64,000 bases of DNA. It comes from Deinococcus betulae (lineage in GTDB: Bacteria > Deinococcota > Deinococci > Deinococcales > Deinococcaceae). Position numbers and translations under genes: made by a program. The notes under the pieces were generated by a model. That model saw nothing but the letters and a program-made list of their open reading frames with translations, did not search any database and was not told the origin of the DNA. Where the stretch lies: assembly GCF_020166395.1 (NCBI RefSeq), contig NZ_JAIQXU010000003.1, positions 124,001 to 188,000 on the forward strand. Reading direction: 5' to 3'. Positions within the stretch are counted from its first letter, which is position 1. The number at the start of each line of letters is the position of its first letter. Positions 23,040 through 31,786 of this stretch are shown here, piece by piece.

Positions 23040-24327
23040 GGGTGGTCTCCAGAGGTGCCGACAGCGGGGGCACCGCGTTGCCCACTGGCCCCAGGGTCAC
23101 GACGGTGGCCTGCGCAGCGGGGTCGTACCCGGCCAGAAAGGCGTTCACCCCGTCCAGGCTCAGGGCCTCTACCGCCGCGCGCAGGTCAGCGGGGGCGCGG
23201 GGGGAACCGAACAGGGCCGTGTCACGGGTCAGGGCGTGGGCGCGGCCACGCAGGCTCTCGGCGCCAAAGACCACGCTGCTGCTCAGGCCCGCGCGGGCGC
23301 GGCCAAACTCAGCGGCCGTCAGGCCCTGCGGCAGCCGCGCCAGCTCAGAGAGCAGGACCTCCAGGGTCTCGGGGGCGCGGTCCGGGGTGCTGCCCGCATA
23401 CAGGCTCAGAAAGCCCTGCCCCCCCAGCACCAGCGGCGAGGCGCTGACCGCGTAGGCCAAGCCGCGCTCCTCACGCACCGAGTGAAACAGGCGGCTGGCG
23501 CTGCCACCCGAGAGGGCGCCCACAGCCAGTTGCCAGGCCAGCCAGTCGGGGCTGTGCGGCGCCACCCCCGGACACAGCACGCTGAGGTGGGTCTGCTCGG
23601 CGTCCTCGTGCGGCACCCGAACCTGCCCACCCGCTTGAAAATCGGCGGGCACCTCGTCGGCCGCGCCGGGGCGCAGATCACCGAGCACCTCCTGCGCGAG
23701 GGCATGCGCCTGGGCTGGGTCCAGGTCAGCCACCAGCCCCAGCACCGTTCCGGCCTGGCCGTAGCGCGTCAGGTGAGCCCGCAGGGCCGCTGGACTCAGC
23801 GCCGTCAGGCCGCCGGGCGTGCCACTGACCGGGTGGGCGTAGCCGGCAAACGGCGACCCCAGGGGCCGGGGAAAGGCGGCGGCGCGGGCCTCCAGGGCCA
23901 GCAGGTCGGCTGGGCTGTCCTGCACGCCGTCGAGGTCCTGCCGCGCCAGGTCGGTCAGGACCGGCACCTCAGCCTCGGGCAAGTCGGGGCGCATCAGGAC
24001 ATCGGCGCACAGGGCCAGCGCCGCCCGCAGGTCAGCCTGCAGGCCGCTGACGCTCAGGCGCGTGGCCTCGGGGCCGACCCCGCCGCCCCGCCGGACCCCC
24101 AGGTCATCAAAGGCGTCTTGCAGGGCGCGGGCGCTGCGGCCGCCGGCGCCCTTAAACAGCCACTCTTCCAGCACACCGCTCGCGCCTTCCTGCCCGGCCG
24201 GGTCGTGGGCGCTGCCCACCGGCAGGCGCAGGTCAAAGGCAAACCCCGGACTGCGGCGGCGCTCGAAGGCGACGCGCAGGCCGCCGGGCAGCGTCCACAG
24301 GTGGGCGGAGGGGGGAGCAGCAGGCAT
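23032..24327 (-). CDS. M16 peptidase-like protein, non-catalytic member
   Basis: The 431-residue homologue has the two-domain M16 layout but at the zinc motif it reads GVLEEW (51-56): both histidines are replaced, while the glutamate remains. It therefore should not bind zinc and probably helps hold substrate for the downstream catalytic protein. The C-terminal glycine-rich [20 protein letters not shown] is well kept, in line with the known role of that loop. It is first gene of the two-gene operon. Confidence 0.88.
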   Translation of the reverse strand: MPAAPPSAHLWTLPGGLRVAFERRRSPGFAFDLRLPVGSAHDPAGQEGASGVLEEWLFKGAGGRSARALQDAFDDLGVRRGGGVGPEATRLSVSGLQADLRAALALCADVLMRPDLPEAEVPVLTDLARQDLDGVQDSPADLLALEARAAAFPRPLGSPFAGYAHPVSGTPGGLTALSPAALRAHLTRYGQAGTVLGLVADLDPAQAHALAQEVLGDLRPGAADEVPADFQAGGQVRVPHEDAEQTHLSVLCPGVAPHSPDWLAWQLAVGALSGGSASRLFHSVREERGLAYAVSASPLVLGGQGFLSLYAGSTPDRAPETLEVLLSELARLPQGLTAAEFGRARAGLSSSVVFGAESLRGRAHALTRDTALFGSPRAPADLRAAVEALSLDGVNAFLAGYDPAAQATVVTLGPVGNAVPPLSAPLETTHV

Positions 24328-24397
24328 CCGGCCATTCTACCCCGCGCCGGCCTTTTTTCGCGCGTCCGGCGGGGGGATGGGCGCCGGCGCCCCAGCG

Positions 24398-26002
24398 CTA
24401 CCCCACCACTAGACCCACACCCCGCCCCTGGGGAACGGCCAGCGTGACGCGGTTGCGGCCTCCCGTCTTGGCGGCGTACAGCGCGGCGTCGGCCTGGGCA
24501 ATCCAGGCGTGCAGGTCCAGTTCCTGCGGGGTCTGGGTCATCTGGTCCTGTGTGGTCTGGGCCTGGGCCGCCTGCCCGGCGACCAGCCCCAGGCTGAGCG
24601 TCACTGGAATAGGTCGCCCCGCGTCTTCCAGCCGCAAAGCCTCGACTGCTTCCCGCAGGGCCTCGGCCACCTGCTGGGCCTCGGGGGCCGACGTGGCGGG
24701 CAGCAGCGCCACGAATTCCTCACCGCCGTAGCGCGCGAACAGGTCCGTGCGGCGCAGCCTGGCCTGACACGTCTGCGCCACCGCCCGCAGCACCTCGTCG
24801 CCCGCCGGGTGGCCGTAGGTATCATTGATGCCCTTAAAGCGGTCGATGTCCATCATGACGACAGCAAACGGCTGCCCACTTCGCCCGGCCTGCGCGAGCG
24901 CCTGCCCAGCCAGGGTCACGAAATGGCGGCGGTTATGCACGCCGGTCAGGGCGTCACTCTGGGCGAGTTGCCGGAGCTGCTGCTCGGCTTCGCGGCGCGC
25001 GGTGACGTCAAACAACACCACGGCCTGCCCGCTCAGCCGCCCCGACGCCCCCCGGATGGGCGAGCGCTGCACTGTGAAGTAGGCCGGCTGGCCCCGGCTG
25101 AGCAGCGTGACCTCCTCATCGGTGGTCTGGGGGGCGTCCGGCGGGGCCAGGTGGGGCAGCACGGTATGGGAAGGCGCGCCCACCCCCGCGGTGCCGGTCA
25201 GCCCGAACAGTTCGCGGGCAAAGGGGTTCAGGTCCACCACGCGGCCACTCAGGTCCAGCACCACGATGCCCGCCCGGATGTTGTGGACCACGAGGTGGTG
25301 CGCGATAGGCACCAGCCGCAGGGCGCTGTAGCGGAACAGCGCCAGGGCAAACAGCACCGCCGAGACCAGGAAGAAGAAAATCACCTCGTCCACGCGGAGC
25401 AGCAGGTCCAGCCCGAACAGGTCTTCGGACATGCGCCCGGCCAGCGGCGCAAATCCGCCCAGCGTCAGCAGCAGCCCCTGGCGCCGGAACAGCGGTTGGG
25501 CCGTCCAGTAAAAGCGGGTGAACAGCACCACGCTGGTCAGAATCGAGGCGTAGATGGCGGCGGCGTACAGCCAGAAGAAAGGGCCGTGGCCCGCCTGCAA
25601 TTCCGGTTCGCCGGGCACCACGCGCAGTTCGGTCCACATCAGGTGATGAACGCCGTCGGTGCAGACCACGGCGAAGGTCAGCGCGGCCCACCCGGCCAGC
25701 GCCCACTGCACCCGCCGCGTCAGCCACGCCTCCCGGCCCGTGGCGTACAGGCAGAACACCAGCCACAGCAGCGGCGTCGGCGCGGCCCCCACATACTTGG
25801 CCACCAGCCAGGCGTGTTTGCCGGCCAGGGTAGGACTGCACAGTTCCAGGGCGTAGCACAGCGTCCAGACCGACAGGCCCAGCATCAGCCAGACAAAGGT
25901 GCGGGCCGCTGGGCTGGGGCGGCCCACCGCCACCAGGGCCAGCGCACTGGTCAGGCCCAGCGAGACCAGAAAGGGCAGAACGTATGGGGTGTATTCCAGC
26001 AT
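24398..26002 (-). CDS. 7TM-PAS-GGDEF membrane diguanylate cyclase
   Basis: The 534-residue protein starts with seven to eight hydrophobic helices (about 8-235) of the kind found in N-terminal 7TM regions of histidine kinases, then a PAS domain (about 240-345, GIVVLDLSGRVVDLNPFARELFG), a short helix, and a GGDEF domain (about 355-510) with the signature ARYGGEEF. RRTD sits five residues before the signature, a complete inhibitory I-site, so product inhibition is expected. It would sense a membrane or external cue and make cyclic di-GMP. A repeat element lies in its upstream region. Confidence 0.9.
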   Translation of the reverse strand: MLEYTPYVLPFLVSLGLTSALALVAVGRPSPAARTFVWLMLGLSVWTLCYALELCSPTLAGKHAWLVAKYVGAAPTPLLWLVFCLYATGREAWLTRRVQWALAGWAALTFAVVCTDGVHHLMWTELRVVPGEPELQAGHGPFFWLYAAAIYASILTSVVLFTRFYWTAQPLFRRQGLLLTLGGFAPLAGRMSEDLFGLDLLLRVDEVIFFFLVSAVLFALALFRYSALRLVPIAHHLVVHNIRAGIVVLDLSGRVVDLNPFARELFGLTGTAGVGAPSHTVLPHLAPPDAPQTTDEEVTLLSRGQPAYFTVQRSPIRGASGRLSGQAVVLFDVTARREAEQQLRQLAQSDALTGVHNRRHFVTLAGQALAQAGRSGQPFAVVMMDIDRFKGINDTYGHPAGDEVLRAVAQTCQARLRRTDLFARYGGEEFVALLPATSAPEAQQVAEALREAVEALRLEDAGRPIPVTLSLGLVAGQAAQAQTTQDQMTQTPQELDLHAWIAQADAALYAAKTGGRNRVTLAVPQGRGVGLVVG

Positions 26003-26318
26003 GTGGGGCTCCTCGGCGCCGGTCAGACAGGCGCCATCAGGCCTGCCTTTAGTTTCTCTTTAAGTTTAAGCTCATACGGACTCCGATTGAATCGAGCGGA
26101 ATGCCGGGTGGAATCCGAGCGAACTTGGAAAGCGGCGCAGCAGACTTGAAAAGTGCCGCAGGCGAGCGAGCAGGAACAGATGCGGATTTCGCAATATGGA
26201 AGCGCAGACGGTGCCTGTCTTTGCCGTGTAGTAATGAAGCGGAATCCGTATCAGCCGCCCTGAAGGCGGCACCCCCTCTGCAACTTTTGCCGGTTTTGGC
26301 CTGGGTCAGGGGCGCGGC
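26003..26318. other. Divergent gap filled mostly by the MITE-like repeat
   Basis: Between the 7TM-GGDEF gene and the M23 gene. The repeat occupies 26072-26253. I see no coding capacity and no clear promoter on either side. Confidence 0.6.
26072..26253 (-). repeat. MITE-like repeat, full copy
   Basis: About 182 bp with imperfect terminal inverted repeats TCATACGGACTCCG at the left and (reverse complement of the right end) TGATACGGATTCCG, 12 of 14 matching. Read on the minus strand it aligns end to end with 48717-48899 at roughly 85 percent by eye. There is no open frame and several internal copies of GGAATCCG-like words. No clear target duplication. Confidence 0.8.
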
Positions 26319-26846
26319 ATGCTGAGCCGAATGCGACGAGTCATCGGAGTGGTGCTGACACTGGCCGTGCTGGGCGGCGCGCTGTTTCTCCTGTGGCCGC
26401 TGCTTGAGCAGGCGCGGCGGATGTCCGCTCTCCTGTCGGCCCCCGCGCCGGTAGCGGGCAGTCTGCCCAATCCGCTGCCGGGCCAGCGCTTTGTGGACAC
26501 CTGGGGCGCGGCGCGCAGCGAGGGCCGGCGGCATGAAGGCGTGGACATCTTTGCGCCGCGCGGCACCCCTATCCGCTCGGTCACGCGCGGCCTGGTGCTG
26601 AATGTGGGCGCGAACAATCTCGGTGGCCGCACCGTCATGGTGCTGGGGCCCGCCGGACAGCGGCACTACTACGCGCACCTAGAGCGGTATCCCAACCTGA
26701 AACGCGGCGACTGGGTGCAGGCGGGCGACGTGGTGGGCTATGTGGGCGACAGCGGCAACGCGCGCGGCACCCCGCCCCATCTGCATTACGGCATCTACAC
26801 GGGGCAAGGGGCCATCAATCCGTTCGGGCTACTCCGGCAGCAATAA
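26319..26846 (+). CDS. M23-family metallopeptidase, membrane-anchored
   Basis: The 175-residue protein has an N-terminal membrane segment ([19 protein letters not shown]) and a lysostaphin-type domain with the zinc motifs [14 protein letters not shown] and HLHYGIY. The second motif (HxH) and the first His/Asp are intact, so it should be an active peptidoglycan endopeptidase facing the cell wall. ATG 26319 is used; M5 (26331) is an alternative. It ends 320 bp before the pilus operon, in the same direction. Confidence 0.88.
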   Translation: MLSRMRRVIGVVLTLAVLGGALFLLWPLLEQARRMSALLSAPAPVAGSLPNPLPGQRFVDTWGAARSEGRRHEGVDIFAPRGTPIRSVTRGLVLNVGANNLGGRTVMVLGPAGQRHYYAHLERYPNLKRGDWVQAGDVVGYVGDSGNARGTPPHLHYGIYTGQGAINPFGLLRQQ

Positions 26847-27166
26847 CGCACTGCGCAAGTGTTAAGCGCTTAAGAAGCCTTAAGCCAGAGGCTACGGCAG
26901 GCTCATAGAGAGTTTTATTCGTACAGCACGAGGTTAGAGGCCATTAACGCTTCGTTAACGTGAGGTTTTATACAGTGATGTCACAGGAAAAGGAAGGCAG
27001 AAGCGAGGGAGCGCCGAAGCCATCTGGAGCCTGAAGCCGGAAGCCTTACCGCTGAGATCGGGTGCGAGTCGCCGGCAGGCCGCACGACGGAAGGGGGTCG
27101 CCGCATGACCCTGCAATTCAGTCATCACTGGGCCACACCGTAGGCCCCATCCCTGGAGGGAAGATC
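26847..27166 (+). promoter_or_regulatory. Long control/leader region of the pilus operon
   Basis: It holds a perfect 12-bp palindrome TTAAGCGCTTAA (26862-26873), an inverted repeat TTAACG-CTT-CGTTAA (26944-26958), and TATACA (26969-26974), a possible -10 with TTAACG (26944) as -35 at a long 19-bp spacing. Downstream, 27058-27110 can fold into nested hairpins (GTGCG...CGCAC around GCC-GGCA-GGC, and GGGTC...GACCC). The palindromes look like regulator sites; the hairpins suggest a structured 5' leader. No known riboswitch class was matched. Confidence 0.45.
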
Positions 27167-27691
27167 ATGAGGAACATTGCACTGCTGGCCCTGACCGCTG
27201 TTCTCGGCACCGCTTCGGCCGTGACCACCAACACCCAGACCACCCCCCTGAAGCTGAAAGTCGACAACGTCTGCGTCACGGCGTACAGCGGCTTTGACGG
27301 CGCTTCCCGCGACCACACCTGGGGCACCCTCGACCTGGGCAAGATCAACGCCGTGTCCAGCGTGACCTCGTCGGCGCAGGTGCTGGCCGTGGACTGCAAC
27401 TACAAGACGGCCCTGACCGTCATTCAGCCCACCTCCATCACCCTGACCAACGAAAATGGTGACACCTTCAGCATCAACAACGATGTCTGGAGCCTGAGCA
27501 ACCCCCTGTCGGTGCAGTTCCGCGAAGCCGGCAGCTACACCCCCAACTGGGGCTACGGCCCTTACCAGTACTACGCCTGGAGCGCCGACTTTAAACTGGG
27601 CGGCCCTGGCACCGGCTACGGCAGCGCCTGGTCCATCCCCGGCGGCAGCTACACCGGCAACTTGGAAGTGAAGTTCGAGTACAACGAGTAA
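27167..27691 (+). CDS. Major pilin-like protein (spore coat U/archaic fimbriae type)
   Basis: The 174-residue secreted protein has a signal peptide MRNIALLALTAVLGTASA and a mature part with one Cys pair (DNVCVTAY and AVDCNYK), beta-rich and Gly/Tyr-rich toward the end. Position before a chaperone and usher identifies it as the structural subunit of an archaic (sigma-clade) chaperone-usher pilus. ATG 27167 has GGAGGG nine bases upstream; a longer frame would spoil the signal peptide. A strong hairpin follows its stop. Confidence 0.75.
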   Translation: MRNIALLALTAVLGTASAVTTNTQTTPLKLKVDNVCVTAYSGFDGASRDHTWGTLDLGKINAVSSVTSSAQVLAVDCNYKTALTVIQPTSITLTNENGDTFSINNDVWSLSNPLSVQFREAGSYTPNWGYGPYQYYAWSADFKLGGPGTGYGSAWSIPGGSYTGNLEVKFEYNE

Positions 27692-27705
27692 TCCCACCCT
27701 ATCCT

Positions 27706-27742
27706 GACGCACAACCTGGCAGCGTAGGCCAGGTTGTGCGTC
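27706..27742 (+). terminator. Strong hairpin after the pilin gene
   Basis: Perfect 15-bp stem GACGCACAACCTGGC/GCCAGGTTGTGCGTC with a 7-nt loop, followed by TTCTC. It is probably a leaky terminator or mRNA-stabilising hairpin, giving more pilin than chaperone and usher. Confidence 0.8.
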
Positions 27743-27758
27743 TTCTCAAGGAGCCCCT

Positions 27759-28190
27759 ATGCGTATTCGCCCCCTGCTTCTCCTGCTGCTCTGTACGGCG
27801 GCCAGCGCCAGCCCCAGCAGCCCGGCCGCCAGTTGCCAGATTGTTCAGCTGACGGCCAATCTGGCGCCCTACCGCGCCCCGACGGGCGCGCGCGGAACGG
27901 TTCACTTCCGGGTGAATTGTCCGGCTGCTGGCCGCTACGTGGTGGCACTGAGTACCCCAGATGGTCCTCTGAATGGGCCAGTGGCCACTCTGCGGCTGCG
28001 GGGGCACTGGGGCGAAGCGCAGGCGCACCTGACCCTTCCTCTGGACCTGACCGTCTCGGGGTCGCGGACCTTTGATCTGAATGTGCAGGTCGCCCCGGGG
28101 CAGTGGCGACTGGCAGGGGGCGACTACGAACTGCCCTTTACGGTCAGCACCACCCGACTGGACGCTGCCCCCGCAGGAGAAACACCATGA
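27759..28190 (+). CDS. Second pilin-like secreted protein
   Basis: The 143-residue protein has a signal peptide (MRIRPLLLLLLCTAASA) and a mature beta-rich part with a Cys pair (SCQIVQ and VNCPAAG), the spacing resembling spore coat U-type subunits. It could be a minor or adaptor pilin. AAGGAG precedes ATG 27759 at good distance. Its stop overlaps the chaperone start (ATGA). No adhesin tip protein was found nearby, so this may also serve that role. Confidence 0.6.
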   Translation: MRIRPLLLLLLCTAASASPSSPAASCQIVQLTANLAPYRAPTGARGTVHFRVNCPAAGRYVVALSTPDGPLNGPVATLRLRGHWGEAQAHLTLPLDLTVSGSRTFDLNVQVAPGQWRLAGGDYELPFTVSTTRLDAAPAGETP

Positions 28191-28888
28191 AGCGCTTGAC
28201 CCTTGCCGCACTGGTCCTTTTGGGCACTGCCACGGCGCAGAACTTCAGCCTCAGCCCCACGGCGTTCAACCTGGACCCAGCCCGCACCAACACTTCGCAG
28301 GTGCGCCTGCAAAACCCAGGCAAAGTGACACTGAAGTTTCAGGTCGAGGTGCGCAAGTGGACCACCGAAAATGGTCAGCATGCCTACTCTTCCACGCGGG
28401 ACGTGGTGGTCAATCCGGCGACGTTCACTCTGGGACCAGGGGAGTCTCAGGTCATTCGCCTGGGCCTGCTGAAAAAGGCGGGGGCCGACGAACTGACCTA
28501 CCGGGTCTTCGTGAAGCAGGTGCCGGCCGAAGGCACGGCCACCCAGCAGGTCAGCAGCGGCGCAGCCAACATGAATCTGGCACAGCTGGTTCAGCTGTCG
28601 CTCCCGGTGTATGTCACGCCGGCAAACAGCGCCCCCAAAATTAGCTTCCGCGCACGCAAAGATGGCAGCACCCTAACACTAGACGTCATAAACAGCGGCA
28701 ATCAACATCAGACGTTCCGGGCCCTGTCGGTGGTGACTGGCGGCCAGGAAATCAAACTGGGCAGCACCGCCGTCCTGGGCCGCACCACCCTGAGCCTGCC
28801 TTTAAAAGGTGTCGTCAGCGGGCCTCTAGAACTGCGTTACACCGATACCAACGACAAGGAATGGAGTGAAACGCTTTCGATTCCCTGA
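28187..28888 (+). CDS. Periplasmic pilus chaperone (PapD-like)
   Basis: Chaperone that completes the folding of pilin subunits by donor-strand exchange. The 233-residue protein has a signal peptide (MKRLTLAALVLLGTATA), an N-terminal Ig-like domain with NTSQVRLQNPGKVTLKFQVEV and NPATFTLGPGESQVIRLGL (the usual patterns of strands A-G) and TYRVFVKQVP, then a second Ig-like domain (FRARKDGSTLTLDVINSGNQHQ). Start 28187 overlaps the previous gene; its 3' end overlaps the usher gene by 23 bp. Confidence 0.85.
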   Translation: MKRLTLAALVLLGTATAQNFSLSPTAFNLDPARTNTSQVRLQNPGKVTLKFQVEVRKWTTENGQHAYSSTRDVVVNPATFTLGPGESQVIRLGLLKKAGADELTYRVFVKQVPAEGTATQQVSSGAANMNLAQLVQLSLPVYVTPANSAPKISFRARKDGSTLTLDVINSGNQHQTFRALSVVTGGQEIKLGSTAVLGRTTLSLPLKGVVSGPLELRYTDTNDKEWSETLSIP

Positions 28889-31118
28889 GGGATGGCGCGC
28901 TTCTTGGCTGCTGACTGCGGCGCTCTCGGCTCAAGCCGGCGCCCAGACCACTGACCAGGCCGCCAGTTCCCCCTGTGCTACAGCGCCCATCTTCGTGGAC
29001 ACCATTGTCAACGGCGAGGCACGTGGCGGCGCGCTCATTCTGGTCCGCCCCACTGACCTGTGGGTGACGCCATCCATTCTGGGTGAGTCAGAAGCGGGCT
29101 ACATCGCCGAGCAGGTCACGTGCGATGACGGCCCCTTCGTGCGTCTCGATCCCCGCCTGGAGAGTCGGTACAACGCCGCCGAACTGACCCTGGATATCCG
29201 GGCCCGTCTGGACCTCCTGCCGGGCAACACCCTGGATCTGGGGGCGCAGGCCGGAGCGGCTGGCGTGACGGACCCCACGCTGCCTCTGGTCACCTTGAGT
29301 GCCCGTGGCGGCGTGAACCGCTTTCCCGCGCCGGCCGGGCTTACGGGCGTACCCGCCACCATCAGTCATAACGCGGCGGTGCGTGCTGGTGTGCAGGTAG
29401 GGCAGGTGCAGGCCAGCGCGGCGGTCAGCGAGGTAGGCGCGGTGACAGACGGCCAGACCCAGTCGCAGTGGCAGGGCGAGGTCCAGGCCACCTATGACTT
29501 CAGCGAGCACCTCTCGGCGGGCCTGCAAGCCTACGCCCGCCTGAACGAAGGCGAGACGACCCTGGACCCGCAGCGCATCAGCGGCCTTCGGGTGACGGTG
29601 GGTGACACCCGCGCCTACCGCCTGCCCGAAGTCGTGCTGGCCCTGCCCCTGGATGCCGATGTGGATCTGGTTATTAACGGCGAAGCCCTGCCAAGACTGC
29701 GGGCCCGCGCAGGCAACCTGTCGCTGCGCAACATTCCCGTGAGCGCCCCCGAAGGCGTCCTGGAATTCACGGTCCGCGACGGCACCGGCCTGCGCACCGA
29801 GCTCCGGCGTTACACAGCCGCCGAGGTGGTCGTCACGGCCCGCGCCCTGGCGGCGCAGGCTGAAGCTGGACTGCTGGGCACCCAGCCCGCCGCACGTGCC
29901 ACTGCGGTCTACGGGCTATCTGATCGCTGGAGCCTCTCAGGGCAAGCCACGGTGACCCGTGAAAATTGGACGGCGAAGGTGGCCACCCGGTACGTTCAGC
30001 CGCAGCTCAATGCTGGGTTAGGCGCTGAATATGACGCCAGCCAGCCGGACCAGGCCGCCCTGAACGCTGACGCCACCTATGTTCGCGACGCCTGGCGGGT
30101 CACCGGAACTGTGCGGGCCCTGCCCCTGAACCTCAGGGCCAGTGCGCTGGGGGCTCAGGTGATCTGGACACAACCCCGCTACAGCGTTTCGGGGCGGCTG
30201 CAAGCGGCGCCGGGCAATGCCCAGTATCTGGCGGGCCTGACTGTGAATAACCGGATCAACGACCAGTGGGCGGCGGCGCTGGACGGCAGCGTCACTTCAT
30301 CCAGCGGCCAGGTGGGGTGGAAAGTTGGGCTCGGCGTGACCTGGAACCCTCTCCCGACCGTCAATGTCATCACAGCGGCCGAATCACAGGGCGGCTCTCA
30401 GAGCACAGGCCTGAGCGGTGTGAGAACCCAGGTGCGCTATCAGCCAACGCCTGAGCACACGATCAGTGCAGCGGCGCAGCTGACCACCGCTCAAGAACGG
30501 TTTGCCCGGCTGGGCTACGACTACGATGGTCAGGTGCGGCTGTCAGCCAACGTTTCCACCGCTGGCGAGTGGGGCGTGTCCGGCGACGCCGGCGTCGCCT
30601 GGGTCGGAGGCCGTGTGTACATCACGCCAGACGAGCCAGGGCCAGGCATCCTGGTGCGTGTAGGGTCGCCGGGTGTGCCGCTTCTGGTCAACAACACGCG
30701 CGTGGTGACAGATGCGCGCGGCGAGGCGCTGGTGCTGCTGGGGGCCGGCCTGCGTTCTGTCAGTGTCACGCCCGATTTTGAGGCCCTGCCCGTCACAGTC
30801 AGCGTGCGTGAGGAACGCCGTGAGCTGACCCTGGCCGCGCACGGCGTGACTGTCCTGGACTGGAGCAAGAACTTCGAGCGCTTCGCCTGGGTGCGCCTCC
30901 TCCACCCCGACGGCACGCCGCTGAAATACGCCCAGCTGGCCCTGACCGGCGGCCCCACCACAGACGACGATGGCTGGGCGCTGGTGCCTGCCTTCAGCAC
31001 GCCGCTGACCGTGCAGGTCACCGAAGAAGAGGCGGGCCGCCCCCCCTGTCAGGCCGTCCTGACCCCCGGCACCGAGACCGCCACCTGCGTGCCCCTTACC
31101 CCCCCAGCCGCGCCCTGA
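28866..31118 (+). CDS. Outer-membrane usher (FimD/PapC-like)
   Basis: Pore protein through which pilus subunits are assembled and exported. The 750-residue protein has a signal peptide (after GTG 28866, MKRFRFPEGW...LSAQAGA), an N-terminal chaperone-binding domain, a plug region near GTGLRTELRRY, a long beta-barrel part of alternating strands, and C-terminal domains with a Cys pair (PPCQAVL and ATCVPL). The length suits archaic ushers. The GTG start lies inside the chaperone's last codons. Ushers need an outer membrane, so the host has a double-membrane envelope, as Deinococcus does. Confidence 0.85.
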   Translation: MKRFRFPEGWRASWLLTAALSAQAGAQTTDQAASSPCATAPIFVDTIVNGEARGGALILVRPTDLWVTPSILGESEAGYIAEQVTCDDGPFVRLDPRLESRYNAAELTLDIRARLDLLPGNTLDLGAQAGAAGVTDPTLPLVTLSARGGVNRFPAPAGLTGVPATISHNAAVRAGVQVGQVQASAAVSEVGAVTDGQTQSQWQGEVQATYDFSEHLSAGLQAYARLNEGETTLDPQRISGLRVTVGDTRAYRLPEVVLALPLDADVDLVINGEALPRLRARAGNLSLRNIPVSAPEGVLEFTVRDGTGLRTELRRYTAAEVVVTARALAAQAEAGLLGTQPAARATAVYGLSDRWSLSGQATVTRENWTAKVATRYVQPQLNAGLGAEYDASQPDQAALNADATYVRDAWRVTGTVRALPLNLRASALGAQVIWTQPRYSVSGRLQAAPGNAQYLAGLTVNNRINDQWAAALDGSVTSSSGQVGWKVGLGVTWNPLPTVNVITAAESQGGSQSTGLSGVRTQVRYQPTPEHTISAAAQLTTAQERFARLGYDYDGQVRLSANVSTAGEWGVSGDAGVAWVGGRVYITPDEPGPGILVRVGSPGVPLLVNNTRVVTDARGEALVLLGAGLRSVSVTPDFEALPVTVSVREERRELTLAAHGVTVLDWSKNFERFAWVRLLHPDGTPLKYAQLALTGGPTTDDDGWALVPAFSTPLTVQVTEEEAGRPPCQAVLTPGTETATCVPLTPPAAP

Positions 31119-31641
31119 CCGCTGGCCACTCGGCCGCTACGATGGAATACAGGACCGTGTCGCGCTGGCTGCCATCCAGGCGCGGCATGTGCTGGCGCAG
31201 CACCCCCTCGCGCACCGCCCCCAGGCCCTCAATGGCCCGCTGAGACCGGAGATTCAGGAGGTCGGTTTTGATTTCCACGCGCAACGCGCCCAGGGTCTCG
31301 AAGGCGTGGCCCAGCAAGAGCCGCTTGAAGGTGCGGTTGGCGGGCGTACGCATGTGAGCCGGCGCCAGCCAGGTGCTGCCGATTTCCAGGCGGCGGTGGG
31401 CCAGGCGCATCTCCATATACCGGGTCGCCCCAGCGTAAACGCCGTCCACCATGGCCACAAACGGCCGCTGGTCCTCAGCGTTCAGGGCCCCCAGGTAGTA
31501 GCGCTCCAGCATGGGCGGCGTGATCATCTGCGCGTACTCGGCCGCGTTGGCCTGGGCCAGCAGCATCAGCGGCGCTTGATCGCTCTCCTGCAGGGGGCGC
31601 AGGGTATAGGGCCCGCTGCTGAACGTGAGGTCGTGGCGCAT
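31096..31641 (-). CDS. GNAT family N-acetyltransferase
   Basis: The 181-residue protein resembles RimJ/RimL-like acetyltransferases: YTLRPLQESDQAPLM at the start, MRLAHRRLEIGSTWLAP, and LLGHAFETLGALRVEIKTDLLNLRSQRAIEGLGAVREG, which covers acetyl-CoA motifs A and B. Substrate unknown. It is convergent with the usher and their 3' ends overlap by 23 bp, so transcription of one could interfere with the other. Confidence 0.88.
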   Translation of the reverse strand: MRHDLTFSSGPYTLRPLQESDQAPLMLLAQANAAEYAQMITPPMLERYYLGALNAEDQRPFVAMVDGVYAGATRYMEMRLAHRRLEIGSTWLAPAHMRTPANRTFKRLLLGHAFETLGALRVEIKTDLLNLRSQRAIEGLGAVREGVLRQHMPRLDGSQRDTVLYSIVAAEWPAVRARLGG

Positions 31642-31786
31642 AGGCCGACTGTAGCCCTTCCAGCAGAGCCTATCGCCGCCCTATTCCTTCTCCTCTGTGG
31701 TGGGCCGAGCAGACTTCCGCGAACGGCGGCCTTCTTGGCGTGGATGGTTGCGACTAGCTCCCCAGCTCTATACAGAAAGACCGCTG

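Noticed and set aside
24509..26149. 546-codon open frame antisense to the 7TM-GGDEF gene
   Set aside because: Gln/His-rich shadow of Leu/Ala codons in the real gene.
26975..27130. Cobalamin or c-di-GMP riboswitch in the pilus leader
   Set aside because: A few words (GGTGCGAGTC, GGAAGCC) look similar, but the conserved cores and their order are missing.
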